NCBI GenBank assembly: GCA_964017185.1
Contig: OZ024870.1
Location: 29,163,621 to 29,227,620, forward strand
Length of the DNA: 64,000 nucleotides
Source: Rugalucina vietnamica
Taxonomy: Eukaryota > Mollusca > Bivalvia > Lucinida > Lucinidae
Direction: 5' to 3'
The translations under genes were made by a program, and so were the position numbers. The notes below the pieces were generated by a model, which saw nothing but the letters and a program-made list of their open reading frames with translations, was not told where the DNA came from and did no database searches. This document shows positions 21,880 through 34,009 of this stretch, piece after piece (position 1 is the first letter of the stretch; every line of letters begins with the position of its first letter).

Positions 21880-22114
21880 GAGCCGTGACGCAAGAAAACC
21901 GGTCTTCGGGGTCTCCGACCAGGTCTGACATAAAACGGCATGTACAGTCACAGTAGAAAGTTAGAATCTTGAAATTTTGGGTTCAGATAGAGGAGGAATT
22001 GTACTAACCGAGCAGCGAAAACACAGGCGCTTATCAGCTGTGCAGTTACTGCACAGCTGATCAGCGCCTTTGTTTTTGCATAGGAAATAATCCGGTTTTC
22101 TCGCGACGCAGCTC
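21880..22114. mobile_element. MITE family P2, full copy
   Basis: GAGCCGTGACGCAAGAAAACC and GGTTTTCTCGCGACGCAGCTC, with central CAGCTGTGCAGTTACTGCAC and AGCTG. Confidence 0.88.
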
Positions 22115-22345
22115 AATTATAATCCTTGTCAGTTACACACTGGGCTGCATTTGTGTCTCTCATTGTGTCACAGAATGTTATACATACACAAACTTTCCAT
22201 TCAGTACACTGACTATTTTCATATCCAGAAAAATTGAACATGATTTGTTGGAATTTCTCAGACATAATCCTGGTAGGTCAGTTCATCTGAAAGTAGACAA
22301 AGATCGAGCATTACAAATTACAAAAGATCAGATCTAACACTATAT

Positions 22346-22581
22346 GAGCCGCATCGTGAGAAAACGGGATTATTGCCTATGCGAAAACAAAGGCGCAGAT
22401 CAGCTTCGCGGTAACCGCGAAGCTGATCAGCGCCTTTGTTTTCGCTACTCGGAAAGTACAATTCCTCTTCTACTTAAATCCGAAATTTCAAGCTTCTAGC
22501 TCTTTTCTGAGCTTGTACAGGCCGGTTTGTGTCGGACCTGGTCGGAAACCCCGAACACTGGTTTTCTCGCGTCGCGGCTCA
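22346..22581. mobile_element. MITE family P2, full copy
   Basis: GAGCCGCATCGTGAGAAAAC and GGTTTTCTCGCGTCGCGGCTC. The central palindrome is CAGCTTCGCGGTAACCGCG and AAGCTG. ATAT stands on both sides. Confidence 0.9.
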
Positions 22582-22619
22582 TATATATTTTATATGTAAG
22601 TGATTGATCCAAAATTTGT

Positions 22620-24205
22620 CTTTTTGTTGTTTTAAAGTGTAAATGACCTTTGGGCAAGGTCAAGAAAAGAACTTGACCTTGAATACTCACATAGCTGCAT
22701 CAGCACAATAAAATGTCTGTATCTACCAACTTTAAGATCACAGGCTACAAAACTTTCTGAAAAATCTAATTGATCCACTGGTTCTGTGGAAGACACGTAT
22801 TTAAGGGGTTTACAATATACATGTATGGGCATGGTAGACATCTTGATCATGAGACCTTTATCATTATTCGAACTTCCATTCGCCCTTCCCAAGGAGGCTC
22901 CACATAAAATTTGGCTTTGATTGGCCAAGCACTTTCTAAGAAAATTGTTTTTAATTTTTATGTGTACATGACCTTTGGCCAAGGTCAATAAATGAACTTG
23001 ACGTCGAAAACTCACTTTACTTCATTAAAACAGTAAGTTGTTGGTTGATTGGGGTTTAACGTCCCACCAACAGCTAAGGTTATATGGAGACAGGACCTCG
23101 GTTTATAGTCCCATCCGACAGACTCGAACCTGCGACCCCTGGTTTACAAGGCCAGTGACATAACCACTGCACCACGAGGCTTCTAACAGTAACTAAGTTT
23201 CAGGTCACGGGCTACAGAAGTTTCTGAAAAATTCGCTGTTTCCATTTTTTCCCCATTGAAAAGCCCATTTTACCTTGCCATTAAATACTTACTAGATCAA
23301 GGTCAACCAAAGGACTTAAGGCCATGATCTATTATGTTGGACCAGTCACCAATGCTACATACCAAGTTTCATTGAAATAGGTCAACTGCATCTGGAGAAG
23401 ATTTTAAGGGGGTTTACCGTATATGGGAATGGAGGCCATCTTGATCATGTGACCTGTATCGTTTTTTTTTTTCAAACTTCCCAGAGAAGCTCCACATAAA
23501 ATTAGGCTTTGATTAAACAAGAAGGTTCTCGGAAAATAAAAGTTTAATGTAATATATGACCAGGACCTTGAATACTCACATAATTTCATTATTTCATTAA
23601 TGAAATATAAAAGTTTGATCCTGTGGTAGCAGTAGAACATTCAAAGGGAGATAGTATGGACTTTATTGCGCAATTTCCGGTAATGAACCCTCATCATTAG
23701 CCCTGTTTAAACCGGCAACGAAAGCCAGACTATTGTACTGTAATTTCGAAAATTTACACAAGTCTAAATCAAAGACACATTCCTAAACGGGTCAAATAAT
23801 TTAAACATTGCTTGGAAGTATGTTTCTAAACACTTTGTTGTCTGTACCCACCAAATGACAGGTCCCAGGCCACAAAACTTTGAAAAATCCAATGTTTCCA
23901 CTTTTTCCCATTGAAAAGCTCATATAACTAAATTTCACCTGGTCGTAAAACAGGTCAAGGTCAATCAAAGGTCATGATTAAATTAAATTTATCAGTTTCC
24001 CTGATGCTACATGCCAAATTTCGGTTCGCCTGTTTTGTTGAAGATTTATGAAGGTTTTAACCATACATGTTATCTTTTTTTTTCGTGCGACCTGAACCAT
24101 TTATACAAACTACCTAAGGATGTTCCACATGAAGTTTGGCTTTCAAAAAGGCGTTTTAGATGAGAAGGTCTTTGAAAAGGACGACGGCCAGACGCCGGTA
24201 GATGC
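22620..24205 (-). mobile_element. family H Helitron-like element, minus strand
   Basis: Repeated TGACCTTGGCC/AAGGTCAA, GCTCCACATAAAATTTGGCTTTGATTGG-type and CCATTGAAAAGC phrases are shared with the H copies. The CCGTC-type head is at the right end (GGACGACGGCCAGACGCCGG, 24180). A SINE at 23036-23185 interrupts it, and a 27-A run follows at 24209-24235. Confidence 0.7.
23036..23185 (-). repeat. tRNA-Thr-like SINE
   Basis: On the minus strand it opens GCCTCGTGGTGCAGTGGTTA (A box), has CTTGTAA like a Thr(TGT) anticodon loop, and GGTTCGAGTCT (B box). It then runs into a body ending GGGGTTTAACGTCCC on the plus strand, a motif known from mollusc SINE cores. Acceptor-stem pairing is lost and the body continues, so this is a SINE and not a tRNA gene. 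Confidence 0.75.
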
Positions 24206-24206
24206 G

Positions 24207-24238
<32 letters not shown>

Positions 24239-24248
24239 ACGTATATAC

Positions 24249-24713
24249 CTATGAATCATCCGTGCTACTGGTCCCCTCCGGTATATAGGGCGTGTAGCTG
24301 TTCCAGAATCCATCAAGTCCAAACCCCCGAAGTGAGGGAGTCTTCATGTTGTTGAATAACCATGGAAACGTCTCCTTCAAGTTGCCCCTGATCAACGAGT
24401 GTCGAAGATTGTCCTTTGCCACCGCGTGTTGCCATGACTTGTGGTCCCTGTAGCTACCGTACTGTCCAAACGTTCGTCCGTACGTGGTGGAGAACGTTCC
24501 CGTGTTGGTTTTAGGCTGAAACGCTACGGTTCCTATCGGTCTGTTGAATGTTTCTCGAGCCGGCTGTTGAAAACTGAAGGATGTGGCAGGGACCGTCGGG
24601 TTCAAGCGGATCTGCTGTGACCTTGACCTTGACCGGTGCAACACTGTAGCCATAGCAACATCACATACCAGGAATAAGCTAGCACAAGCGCAAATTATGG
24701 TTGTGGTCTTCAT
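24249..24713 (-). CDS. small secreted protein, function unknown
   Basis: 154 residues with a clear N-terminal signal peptide (MKTTTIICACASLFLVCDVA, cleavage probably near MATVL), no later membrane span, and few cysteines. The mature part is basic, with RSRSRSQQIR near residues 28-37, and rich in Thr, Phe, Gly and Arg. It ends with an acidic-Ser tail (EGTSSTDDS). TTYGRTFGQYGSYRDHKSWQ near residue 75 is the most distinctive stretch. The start is the ATG following AACAAA. Ten bases upstream lies TTTTTCTGTCCACAG on the minus strand, a good acceptor, so a 5' UTR intron is likely. GC content is higher than in the neighbouring DNA, as expected for coding sequence. I do not recognise the family. Confidence 0.65.
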   Translation of the reverse strand: MKTTTIICACASLFLVCDVAMATVLHRSRSRSQQIRLNPTVPATSFSFQQPARETFNRPIGTVAFQPKTNTGTFSTTYGRTFGQYGSYRDHKSWQHAVAKDNLRHSLIRGNLKETFPWLFNNMKTPSLRGFGLDGFWNSYTPYIPEGTSSTDDS

Positions 24714-25930
24714 TTTGTTTTATCCTGTGGACAGAAAAACGGAATTCACGAATTCACGAAACTAATTTCAAGAAAAAAAAGAGAGGTTTTACTTTTATCA
24801 ATCACGACTAGACTGCCACAATGTCAACTGACCGAAAAAATCAGAAAGGCCTTGTTTTTGTAGCTTTTTATGATGACGTTTTCTTTTATGTCAGAATCAA
24901 TCAATCATACATTTAATGATTATTGTCGTATTGATATTGATAATTAGTATGACGTATCACACGCCTTTCCCCAAAACAAAAATGATACATGTGACTAATA
25001 ATTGTTAATTAATTGGGCATTAATAATGGCTTCGCGCGTGCCACATTTTTTAACCAATGGAGTCGATGCTTTAATTCTTATGAAACATATAAAAGACACG
25101 TACATCAACATGTGTAGAACTAGAAATTTCTATATAAAAAGGTGCAGATCTTGTTCCGAAACCGCGGCGCGAGACCGTTTTTTCGACCTGGTTTGTTTTC
25201 GATTCGGCCATTGTTTATGAACGTTTCCTTTGCCTATATTCTATCTTGCCTTTCTCGAAGATTTTCTAACGATTCCAACGTTCTTTTTCAACAAAAATAG
25301 CAGAGTTTGGATTACATTAAAATAAATGATTTTACTTTCTAGTTTAGATACATGTATTTAGATAGGCTGTGAGTGTTGATACGCAAGGGACCCGATTCAT
25401 AAAATATGCATATCAGTTCTTTTTCTGGGACGATCACTTTCAAGTTTGAAAATAGTGTACATGTTCCATCACGGCGGTTTTTGACGATGGGTGGCTTGAG
25501 GCAATTTTAAAATTCAAATGACTATTGGTTCATCAAACTCGCGGAAGCGATGGGAAAATTTATTATGTTTGAACGAAACAACTTATTTGAAGTTTGGGCC
25601 GGGTAATGCTAAACATGTACATGTACCTTAGCCGAGGTCATCAGCAATGTCTCTTTCAATATGATCAGATGGGCTGCTTGTGTTAACGTTACTGACTGAC
25701 CAAATGACTGCTATGGTCTGAGCCTGCGTAGGAAAAGTGGTTCAAGTCAAACCATCCATGCGTTTAATCCATTGTGGTTTACTTGGATGTTGATGCTGGA
25801 TGTCATGACATCCCCATTTTCGGTAAAAATCCCATAAAATAGAGGCAACGTCTTGACATGATCATGGCTGTTGACGGGGACGTATAGCATAAATGCAAAC
25901 AAACAAGCAAATCATTGTGCAGCCGGAATA
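24714..25930. other. upstream region of the minus-strand secreted gene
   Basis: It holds the putative acceptor at 24725-24727 and no recognised first exon. 25655-25905 resembles a dispersed repeat seen near 34430, 38330 and 55130 (GGATGTCATGACATCC, AATAGAGGCAACGT). Confidence 0.4.
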
Positions 25931-26184
25931 TGATGACCACGGAGGTTATTCAAATGATGCTACCTGTGCTGTCGTCCGAGTCATTCATGCTAAATCTTGC
26001 TGTCGTCCGAGTATATCTTCAGCCGTATCATGACTCGGGCGACAGCAAAATCACTAGTATCATATTAAAGGCTGTCGTCTGAGTATAGTATCTTGGACGA
26101 CAGCAGGATTTTTCATGTAATGATACAAGTATACAAATGACTCGGACGACAGCACAGGTAGCATCATTTGAATCACCCCCGTGA
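25931..26184. mobile_element. TIR element made of GCTGTCGTCCGAGT words
   Basis: CAAATGATGCTACCTGTGCTGTCGTCCGAGTCATT and its complement form arms of more than 35 bp (25952-25991 with 26133-26172). The word TGTCGTCCGAGT or its complement occurs six times. The right end, read on the minus strand, is CACGGGGGTGATTCAAATGATG, resembling the TIR of the element at 31074. Confidence 0.8.
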
Positions 26185-26207
26185 TGACACTGTGTTCTGA
26201 TACCATT

Positions 26208-26485
26208 ACGAAAACTTGCCCATGCAATACACACAAATATTTAAACTTGTAAAAAATGAAAATTTTCAGTAGAAAAAGTTTGATATTTTTCTTATTTTTG
26301 CTCAAAACATTGATTGTGGGTACACGTTAGAACCGTCTCGGCGAGGCGGTTCTAACGAGTAGCAACAATCTGTTTTGGAGCAAAAATAAAAAAATACCCC
26401 TGCATACCGCAGTTTTACAATATGAAAGTGGGGTATAAGGGGGTATTTATTTCACGGACATGCTTTCCTGATGCGCACAGGCTCA
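26208..26485. mobile_element. MITE family P3, near-complete copy
   Basis: ACGAAAACTTGCCCATGCAATA, TTTGCTCAAAACATTGATTG and the palindrome TAGAACCGTCTCGGCGAGGC with GGTTCTA. Then CCCCTGCATACC, and TCACGGACATGCTTTCCTGATG at the other end. Confidence 0.85.
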
Positions 26486-26589
26486 TATAGGAACTTTGAC
26501 GGCTGCCTCTAACATACTCATTTAGACTTCAAACTTAAGTTGGATTATTTATCAGCACAAACTTTTTTAAAAATGTTTTGCCCGACTTC

Positions 26590-26745
26590 AGAATGTATTT
26601 TTTATTTTTTTTATTTAATTTTACGTCCCTTTCAAGATTATTTCAGCTCATTTGAGACGTACCAGTCAGCAGGTGGGGCGAAAACATGAGAACCACGAGA
26701 AAAAAACACTTGATACACCCGCAAGCAGACTTGTCTCACGTTTAA
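26590..26745 (-). repeat. SINE 3' body, truncated
   Basis: TTTTACGTCCCTTTCAAGAT, GGTGGGGCGAAAACATGAGA and CACCCGCAAGCAGAC match the body of the SINE at 57740-57975. The tRNA-like head is lost or unrecognisable, though GTGGCTCGAACC at about 26922 could be a stray B box. Confidence 0.6.
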
Positions 26746-27062
26746 GTTGATATTTGCCAGATGACCGCTTTGTTTGGAAACAGCCATACGCAATGGTTTT
26801 TATTTATTTATTTAGTACTGCGCACCGAGTCGACCAAGTTGTACTCTTTTCATTGTCTCAAAAGCTGTAGAAATGTTTCTTTCTCAAGGCCGCAACCCCC
26901 GCCTCGACCCTCTCCCCCGCCTGTGGCTCGAACCATGTACCCCTCTGTCCATAATCATATACATGTAAATGCCTTAGGCGACGTCTAGTGTTGTCCTTTT
27001 CTATTCCCGCCTGGGACTTAGAATTAAATTTTCTAATTTTCTAGTCTTCCTTGTTCGATTAT

Positions 27063-27096
<34 letters not shown>

Positions 27097-27474
27097 GTTA
27101 AAACTTACTGTACCTCAGTTTTAGGATATTGTAATTAATTCAATTCCTTAAAAACTACTTTTTCACTAATATTGTTCCCCCAAAAATCCCTCTTTCTATA
27201 TCCTGAAGTTATACAAATGTATTTTCAATCCAACCAATAAAGTATGATGAGATAATTAATCACCGTAGGGCAAGAAAGTTTTTCAGAAATTTGACGTTTC
27301 TATTACCTGTTCGCCTGCATGTATTTGCACAGCCTTCCGGGGGCGGAAGCGCGACGTTTATTCGATTTTGACCACTAATAACTTACAACTCATGATTTCC
27401 CCGCAAACTTTCTGCGTAAACAGAATAAAATGAACTCTAGAGCATTTTATTTTTTTTTCTACCATCTTAAATTG

Positions 27475-27552
27475 AAAAGACGACGGACGGACGCCGGATG
27501 CCTGCCAATCCCATTAGCTCACACGGTGAGCCTTCGGCTCAGGTTAGCTAAA
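27475..27552 (-). mobile_element. family H head fragment
   Basis: GACGACGGACGGACGCCGGATG followed by CCTTCGGCTCAGG and GTGAGC is the family H head on the minus strand with no body attached. Confidence 0.7.
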
Positions 27553-27559
27553 AAGGTAC

Positions 27560-28095
27560 ACCAAAGGGCAGGAGAAAGATGTAGAAAAGCTATGTAATGA
27601 TTTAGAATGCGACAGAAGACATCGTCGTCAGAGAAGCTACGTCTTTAATTTTAGAGGATCAAGCCTCTGAGTGAAAAACGTTGCAGGGATAAAGCTACAA
27701 TCAGAGACAAGAGTTGGGTGGTTATGTTGTAATTTATGAACAAGTGTTTCCCAAGTATCATCGAATGAGTGTCGAAGTGTCGAGGGCCATAGCCGAAAGA
27801 AAAATAGCATGGAAAGTGGTCATCGCCCTTCATTTATTTTGAATCTGATTCTCAAGCTGGTGCATTATGACCTTTATAACTATCTTTTTAGAAATAGAAT
27901 CTCATGAATTGACAAGAACAGCTACGAATACTTATTATTCGTACATGCTATCGTCATACTCGCAACTGATTCGTAACTGATTCTCAAACGTTCGCGCAGC
28001 ATACCCTCAATAGATTAGTGTAAATCGTAACTTGAGAATTCTTGCCAAGTTCGTGCGATTGCAGCCGAATTTAACCGAATCAGCCGAATATTCGT
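27560..28095. other. no gene seen; TTCGTAAC-type words
   Basis: 27915-28095 carries several ATTCGTA, CGTAACT and CCGAAT variants, reminiscent of the word-array elements, but I could not define the ends. Confidence 0.3.
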
Positions 28096-28098
28096 CGT

Positions 28099-28150
28099 TT
28101 AAATAAACAACCAGAGGACCAATGGTCCTGTAAACGCTCACCTGAAACCC
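28099..28150 (-). mobile_element. family H 3'-end fragment
   Basis: CCAGAGGACCAATGGTCCTGTAAACGCTCACCTGA is the complement of the 3' tail of the H element at 8627. Confidence 0.7.
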
Positions 28151-28152
28151 GA

Positions 28153-28335
28153 GATATATAGAGGATATTTGCTTTTTTGAGGTGAATACCAAATGTATTT
28201 CATCGAGTGAGTTGAAAACATCAGAATTTTCACGAGTGCGCAGCACGAGTGAAAATTATTATGTTTTCAACTCACGAGATGAAATATATTTGGTATTCAC
28301 CGAAAAAAAAAGCAAATTTTCTTTTTATTTTATAC
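28153..28335. repeat. foldback palindrome, family D, copy 2
   Basis: TATATAGAGGATATTTGC, then GGTGAATACCAAATGTATTTC with its complement, folding around GTGCGCAGCAC. A TGACGTCA-containing flank follows at 28530-28600, as after the copy at 7395. Confidence 0.8.
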
Positions 28336-28624
28336 AATGCACAGGCATTTTCCAATGCACAAGGTAGGCGGTGAAAATGCAAAAACAAATTTTTTTTGAA
28401 AACACGAATAATTTTGGTACCACATTGTTCCTTATGTTCTAACTAAGAAAATGAATACCCACACTTTATGTTTTCGTTCATAAATAACGGAGTTATAGGC
28501 GTTTGAATTTCTGAAGTGAGACACATTTAATGACGTCAAGTAAATGGAAACGTCAGAAGTAATCCAAAAAATCTGACGTCATTACAGTGACGATATATAG
28601 AGATTATCATATGACAATTTTCAT

Positions 28625-28790
28625 ATCGTACCTCGTATCAACCCGAGAATCCCGTATCAGCCCGAGACTCTCGTATCAGCCCGAGGGCCGAAGGCCCGAG
28701 GGCTGATGCGAGAGTCGAGGGCTGATACGGGATTCGAGGGTTGATACGTGGGTACGATATGAAAATTGTCATATCGTAATCTTTTTATCA
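28625..28790. repeat. perfect-arm palindrome with CCCGTATCAGCCCGAG words
   Basis: ATATGACAATTTTCATATCG and its complement enclose repeated words CGTATCAACCCGAG and CGTATCAGCCCGAG, with GGGCCGAAGGCCC at the centre. The arms pair almost base for base over about 80 bp. Confidence 0.8.
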
Positions 28791-29059
28791 TATATTTTAA
28801 TTCATGACCATTTTTTCCCTTTCTTTGTTTTATTTATCTATTTTATTTTATTTTATTTATTTTATTTATTTATTTTGACATACCGCCAAAGCGTGCAGTA
28901 GAGCGCATATTATTTCCACATTAGCACAAATCGAAAATTCGTCTCGACATGACAAAATACTGTTGCTTGTGACAAAAACCACAATCTAAACAAATCTAAA
29001 ATGCCTGCGGTACACTACCTAATGAACTCAATACAATAGGAGCCGAGTGCTCCGACTAT

Positions 29060-29172
29060 AATTTTATTAGCCAATCATTTGGTGATACGGCTTTTTCTCC
29101 CTAGGGATGATATGGGTCACGTGGGTATGTGAGCCAATCATTTGGTGATACGGCTTTTTCTCCCAAGGGAGT
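29060..29172. repeat. 62-bp direct duplication
   Basis: AGCCAATCATTTGGTGATACGGCTTTTTCTCCC-type sequence occurs at about 29069 and 29131. Confidence 0.85.
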
Positions 29173-29439
29173 GATATGGGTTTTATCAATTTTTGAACGG
29201 ATACGGCTTTCGAGATACTGTGCCGCGATACGTGAACGTAACTCTTGTCTGTATCGCATATGCAAAAAGAACATATTTTGTAGTAAATATATGATAAAGG
29301 CTGATATCAGTCACTAGTGACTTTTGATATCAGTGAGATTTGATATCAGTGAAATTTCATATCAATGAAAATACCAATTTTATCAAGTTTTGATATACAT
29401 TGGGTTTCACTGTAAAGTATAAAATAAATACCAATAAAC

Positions 29440-30920
29440 TTGTTTGATTAGAATGGTAATATCCATGTATATAACCCCAGGGCTTGGTCAGAGCAACCCC
29501 TGGTGCTCCAAGGGCTTGGTCAGAGCAACCCCTGGAGTCAATTTCTTTTTGAAAACATAAAATTGCAGTCTATTAGCCAATTTACTGAAAGTTTTGCCCT
29601 TCAAATGACATTTTAACAATTTTCCCCATTCAAATGCATGGGCGACCTAAGTTGACCTTGCCGTAAAATAGGTCAAGGTCATCAAAGAGTCACGATTTAT
29701 ATAACTTTGTAGAGCTCCATTGCCTGATGCTTCATGCCAAGTTTCAAAATCATAGGCCTTCTGGTTCTGGAGGAAAAGATTTTTACAGATTTTGCTATTT
29801 ATAGCCATGACAACCATCTTGGTCATGTGACCATGACCATTTATATACACTTTCATTCCCACTTCCTAACAATGCTAATCATAAAGTTTGGCTTTGATTG
29901 GCCGAGCAGTTTCAGAGAAGAAGATCTTTGAATATCACTGTAATATACATGTATATTGCCCCGGGGTGGGGGCTGACATACCCCTGGGGTCCAATTTTTT
30001 TCAGAATCATCAATCTTAAGTCCATTTGCCCATTTCCTACAAGTTTTTCCTTACAAATGACATTTTAACACTTTTCCCCATTCAAATACATGAGCGACCT
30101 ATGTTGACCTTGCCGTAAAATAGGTCAAGGTCATCCCAGGATCATGATTTATATAAACTTTGTAGAGCACTAGTCACTGATGCTTCACACCAAGTTTCAA
30201 AATCATTGGCCTTCTGGTTCTGAAAAAAGAAGATTTTTAAAGGTTTTTTCTATTTATAGCCATGGCGGCCATCTTGGTCATGTGACCTTGACCATTTATA
30301 TAAACTTTCTTTCCCCCTTCCCAAGGATGCTCCATATGAAGTTTGGCTTTGATTGGCCATGCGGTTTCAGGGAAGAAGTTTCATTATTATGGAAATATAC
30401 ATGTAAATAGCCCCGGGGCAGGGGCAGACAACCCCCCAGGGGCTAAAATTTTCCATTAACATTAATCTTCTGTCCATTTGCCTATTCCCATTAAGTTTTA
30501 CCCATTAAATAGCAATTTACCATTTTTTCCCATTCAAATGCATTGGCGACCTAAGTTGACCTTGCCGTAAAATAGGTCAAGGTCATCCTAGGGTCATGAT
30601 TTATATAAACTATGATGGGCCCACGTCCCCAATGCTACATACCAAGTTTCGTGGAAATCGGCCCACTGGTTCTGGAGAAGAAGATTTTTAAAGGTTTTTG
30701 CTATTTATAGCCATGGCGGCCATCTTGGTCATGTGACCTGGACCATTTATATAAACTTTCGTTCCCCCTTCATAAGGATGCTCCACATGAAGTTTGGCTT
30801 TGATTGGCCAAGCGGTTTCAGAGGAGAAGATCTTTGAAATTGTGGACGACGGACGGACGGACGCCGGAGCATGGGTATACTATAAGCTCACCTGAGAGCC
30901 TTCGGCTCAGGTGAGCTAAA
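29440..30920 (-). mobile_element. family H Helitron-like element, minus strand
   Basis: Head at the right end: GACGACGGACGGACGGACGCC then the AGCTCACCTGAGAGCC hairpin. Three units of about 440-460 bp carry GACCTTGCCGTAAAATAGG TCAAGGTCATC, CCATGGCGGCCATCTTGG and TTTGGCTTTGATTGGCC. The left end is not sharply defined. Confidence 0.8.
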
Positions 30921-31073
30921 AAGTACACGAAATGACACGAACCCTAAAATTTATCAATTAGTAGCAATTCGTGGAGTTAGGTCTCGAAGTCAGATAGGGG
31001 CATTAAGGTACGTAGACAAGTAGCCTCAGGAACCAGTTCCAGTCTTTTGCAATTGGCTGCTTCTATACAAATA

Positions 31074-32024
31074 CGGGGGTCATTCAAGAATTAATGACAA
31101 TGATTCAATAAAACTTTATTCTTAACACTTATGTGCTTCTCATATACTATCAACCAAATTTGAAGATGTATGCTATTCAATCGTTCCTCCAAAATTTTGC
31201 TAGGATGCCAGTTCTGTGGTTGCTAGGCAACCAAAGAATACAAGGTAAATGAGCTTGGACGCGACACACTGTTATTTATAAAAGCTAGTACTTGCCTGTA
31301 CAGAGGACCAATATCTTGAATCTGTTAACAACATTTCATGAGGATTAAATATGTGTTTGTTGTAAGCATGACTGCAAATGGTATTGATCACAGTGACACT
31401 GTACACAGAGTTTCAAAATGAGTCAGCGCCGTCTCCAACTCAAATTTAACTATCAAATCTAGCTAGTATTTTTTAAAATCTAATACTTGTTACATAACAG
31501 TCTCAGATTTCTGAATTTTTGTTTTTGTTAAGAAGCCTTTTAAATACATTTAAGATTAAACACATCATTAGCTGTTTGAATTTATTTGGTTGTTTCATTA
31601 TTTGGTTTATAACGCACTGATAGGCTCAGAATGGGTTTATTTTGTCCTGTTCTGCTGTTGCTTAGCAACCACGCGTGTTCCAAATCAGAAAATTGACATG
31701 AATGTTATTGTTGCTCTTGTTGGCCTCTGGTGCTATCATTTACCATCAAAAATCACTGATAAGACTGTCCAAGCAACAATCCTACGTGTTTTACTTACCC
31801 TACCCCCATATAAAATAAGTTGAAATTGACTTTTTCGCGTCCGTGGACTCTTCAGGGGCCATATTCAAATTAGCATAGCGTCAAATCTAGCTATGATAAA
31901 AGCACAAAATTTTCAGAACGAATTTATTATATATGTGTCAACATGTGACATATCAAATAAAGCTGAGCTTAATAATACTTTCCGAGATATGGATCCATTG
32001 TCATTAATTCTTGAATGACCCCCG
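31074..32024. mobile_element. 951-bp TA-flanked TIR element
   Basis: CGGGGGTCATTCAAGAATTAATGACAATG and its perfect complement form 29-bp TIRs with TA on both outer sides. TA targets and an end of this type suggest a Tc1/mariner-like non-autonomous element. Open frames inside are short and show no transposase motif. Confidence 0.85.
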
Positions 32025-32730
32025 TAACTTGATGTAAGTATATGCGTAAGGTGTTTGTAGTAAACGTTTTTTCTACCATATTTTAGAAAATATAAAGTGT
32101 ATCCCAGAACCGTTCAGCGAGATGGTCAAATGACATTCTGCAATGTTAAAACGTGCTTTAATTTTATTATATAGGTGTTTAAACTATTAAAAGATGGCTG
32201 CGCACACGACATGTATGCTCTTGATTGCGAGTGTAGCAGCACGTGTACGATGATGATTGTTTGCGTATAAGTACATTGACTATATCCTGTATATCAATCG
32301 TCAGTATCTTTAAGATGTCTTACATAAATTATCTAACGCTGATAAAAACATACTAAAGTGGCGATGTACCACAGTTTATTAATTTTATCAGATAGTGTGG
32401 TATGTTCAATGTTTTGTTTGTTTATTAGTATTTGTTTGTTTATTTCTTTCATTAAAAGCAGATTTAAAAAAAAAAAACAAACAAAAAAACATCGTGTAAT
32501 CTTGAAAACAAGAATCAAATGTAAGGTACGCTTTAAAATGAGCCGTGTTTATAAGCATGAAACTAATACAAGGCGTACACTACAAAGGCAACCTGGAAAA
32601 AAAGTACAACAAATTAAAACTTTGTAGATCCGAAATGGCATCCATAACGTGTGCCTGGTTATGAAAGTCATCGTGTTATTTGTCACATTGATATTATCCT
32701 ATTTTGCACTGATTTTCTTCAGACGACAGC

Positions 32731-33200
32731 ATGATGCCACATTCGACCCCAACAGCAATATGTGTCTGCACAATTCTTCTGCTGATAGTTTACTCAGAGC
32801 AGGCAACTCAAAGTGGTTCGTGCCCGAGTCCTTGCCGATGTCTGTTCTTCGAGGGTCTTTGGTCCGTTTATTGCAACAGGACGGGAATAAGTACCATACC
32901 AACTAACATACCTCGCTCGACACAACTACTTGACCTGGCTGGGAACAACATACAATCATTGCAGAAAACAGACGTGGCGTACCTTTCCAAACTTCAAAAT
33001 CTGGATATCAGCGAAAATTATCTAACTGACGAAAGTATAGCGGCAGGTGCCTTGGAGTTGCCCTATTTGACCACTGTTGATGTATCGGAGAATAAGTTTA
33101 GTAGGATCCCGAATGTGCTGCCTCGAAACTTGACGACGCTTTATTTTCTGTATAATAATATCGGAACACTTAAAGCCGACAGCTTCGTACATTATCCTTC
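32731..33200 (+). CDS. LRR gene, 5' coding part
   Basis: Starts at ATG 32731 (the second of two Met codons would serve equally well) and gives the signal peptide, N-cap and first four LRRs. It breaks within the codon after HYP at the transposon border. Confidence 0.85.
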
Positions 33201-34009
33201 TAGTCCTGTGGCCATCTGGGCTATTTGAGGTGGACCTGGATTTAAAGTACATAGAAAATGTTTTTACATATTTGGAAAGGTGAGGTCTTCTACATTAAGA
33301 ATCCGGCGGGTGACATCTTGTCACCATTGAGCAATTTGAGAAATTCAAGATGGCGTCCAAGATGGCTGCCCATATACAGAAAATGCTATTTTCCTGTGAA
33401 ATAATCATGTTTTGACAGACTTTTAGACCTGAAATCACTTGTATTTAAAAGCTGAATTAATTGTACATTCAAATAAGTGCAACAAAATATACACTGTAAA
33501 GGTGAGATCCAAGATGGCTGCCAAAACTAAGGAAAAACGCAATACTTGAAAGAGGTTCCTTCGAAAATGACCAAACAACTTGGTAGCAATTTTGTTAATG
33601 TTAATGGATCCAGTGGATGGCATCTTGTCACCATTGAGCAAATTAAGAAATTCAAGATGGCATTCAAGATGGCTGCCCGTATATGGCAAAAGTAGTTACC
33701 AGGCAAATATTCATGTTTTGGCATATTTAACACCTGACATCATGATCAGTGCAATTAATACCATGTTAAGAGTGCATCTAATATGACCACCACAGTAAAG
33801 GAAAATTTTGCAGTTTTTGCTTTGTTTGTTTGTTTTGTTGATTTACGCCCAAGTCAGCCGATATTGCAATGTCCGGATATTACCTCCATTTTATGCGATT
33901 TTTATCCAACATTAGGATGCCATATCAACCGAAACATAAGTAAACTACAACCAAAAAAATTGAACAGCTCATGCTTATAAATATAAATGTTCTTAGAGGA
34001 TCTCAGTTT

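Noticed and set aside
23036-23185. A tRNA-Thr gene
   Set aside because: A and B boxes exist, but the stems are broken and the sequence continues into a SINE body.
25120-25220. A TATA-like CTATATAAAAAGG followed by a short open frame
   Set aside because: No supporting start context, splice sites or recognisable protein. It points away from the minus-strand gene.
33201-33279. LRR coding sequence running on to a GTGAGG donor at 33280
   Set aside because: A shifted frame does look LRR-like (LFEVDLDLKYIENVF), but the same sequence is present inverted at the right border as transposon TIR, and frames across the supposed intron do not match.
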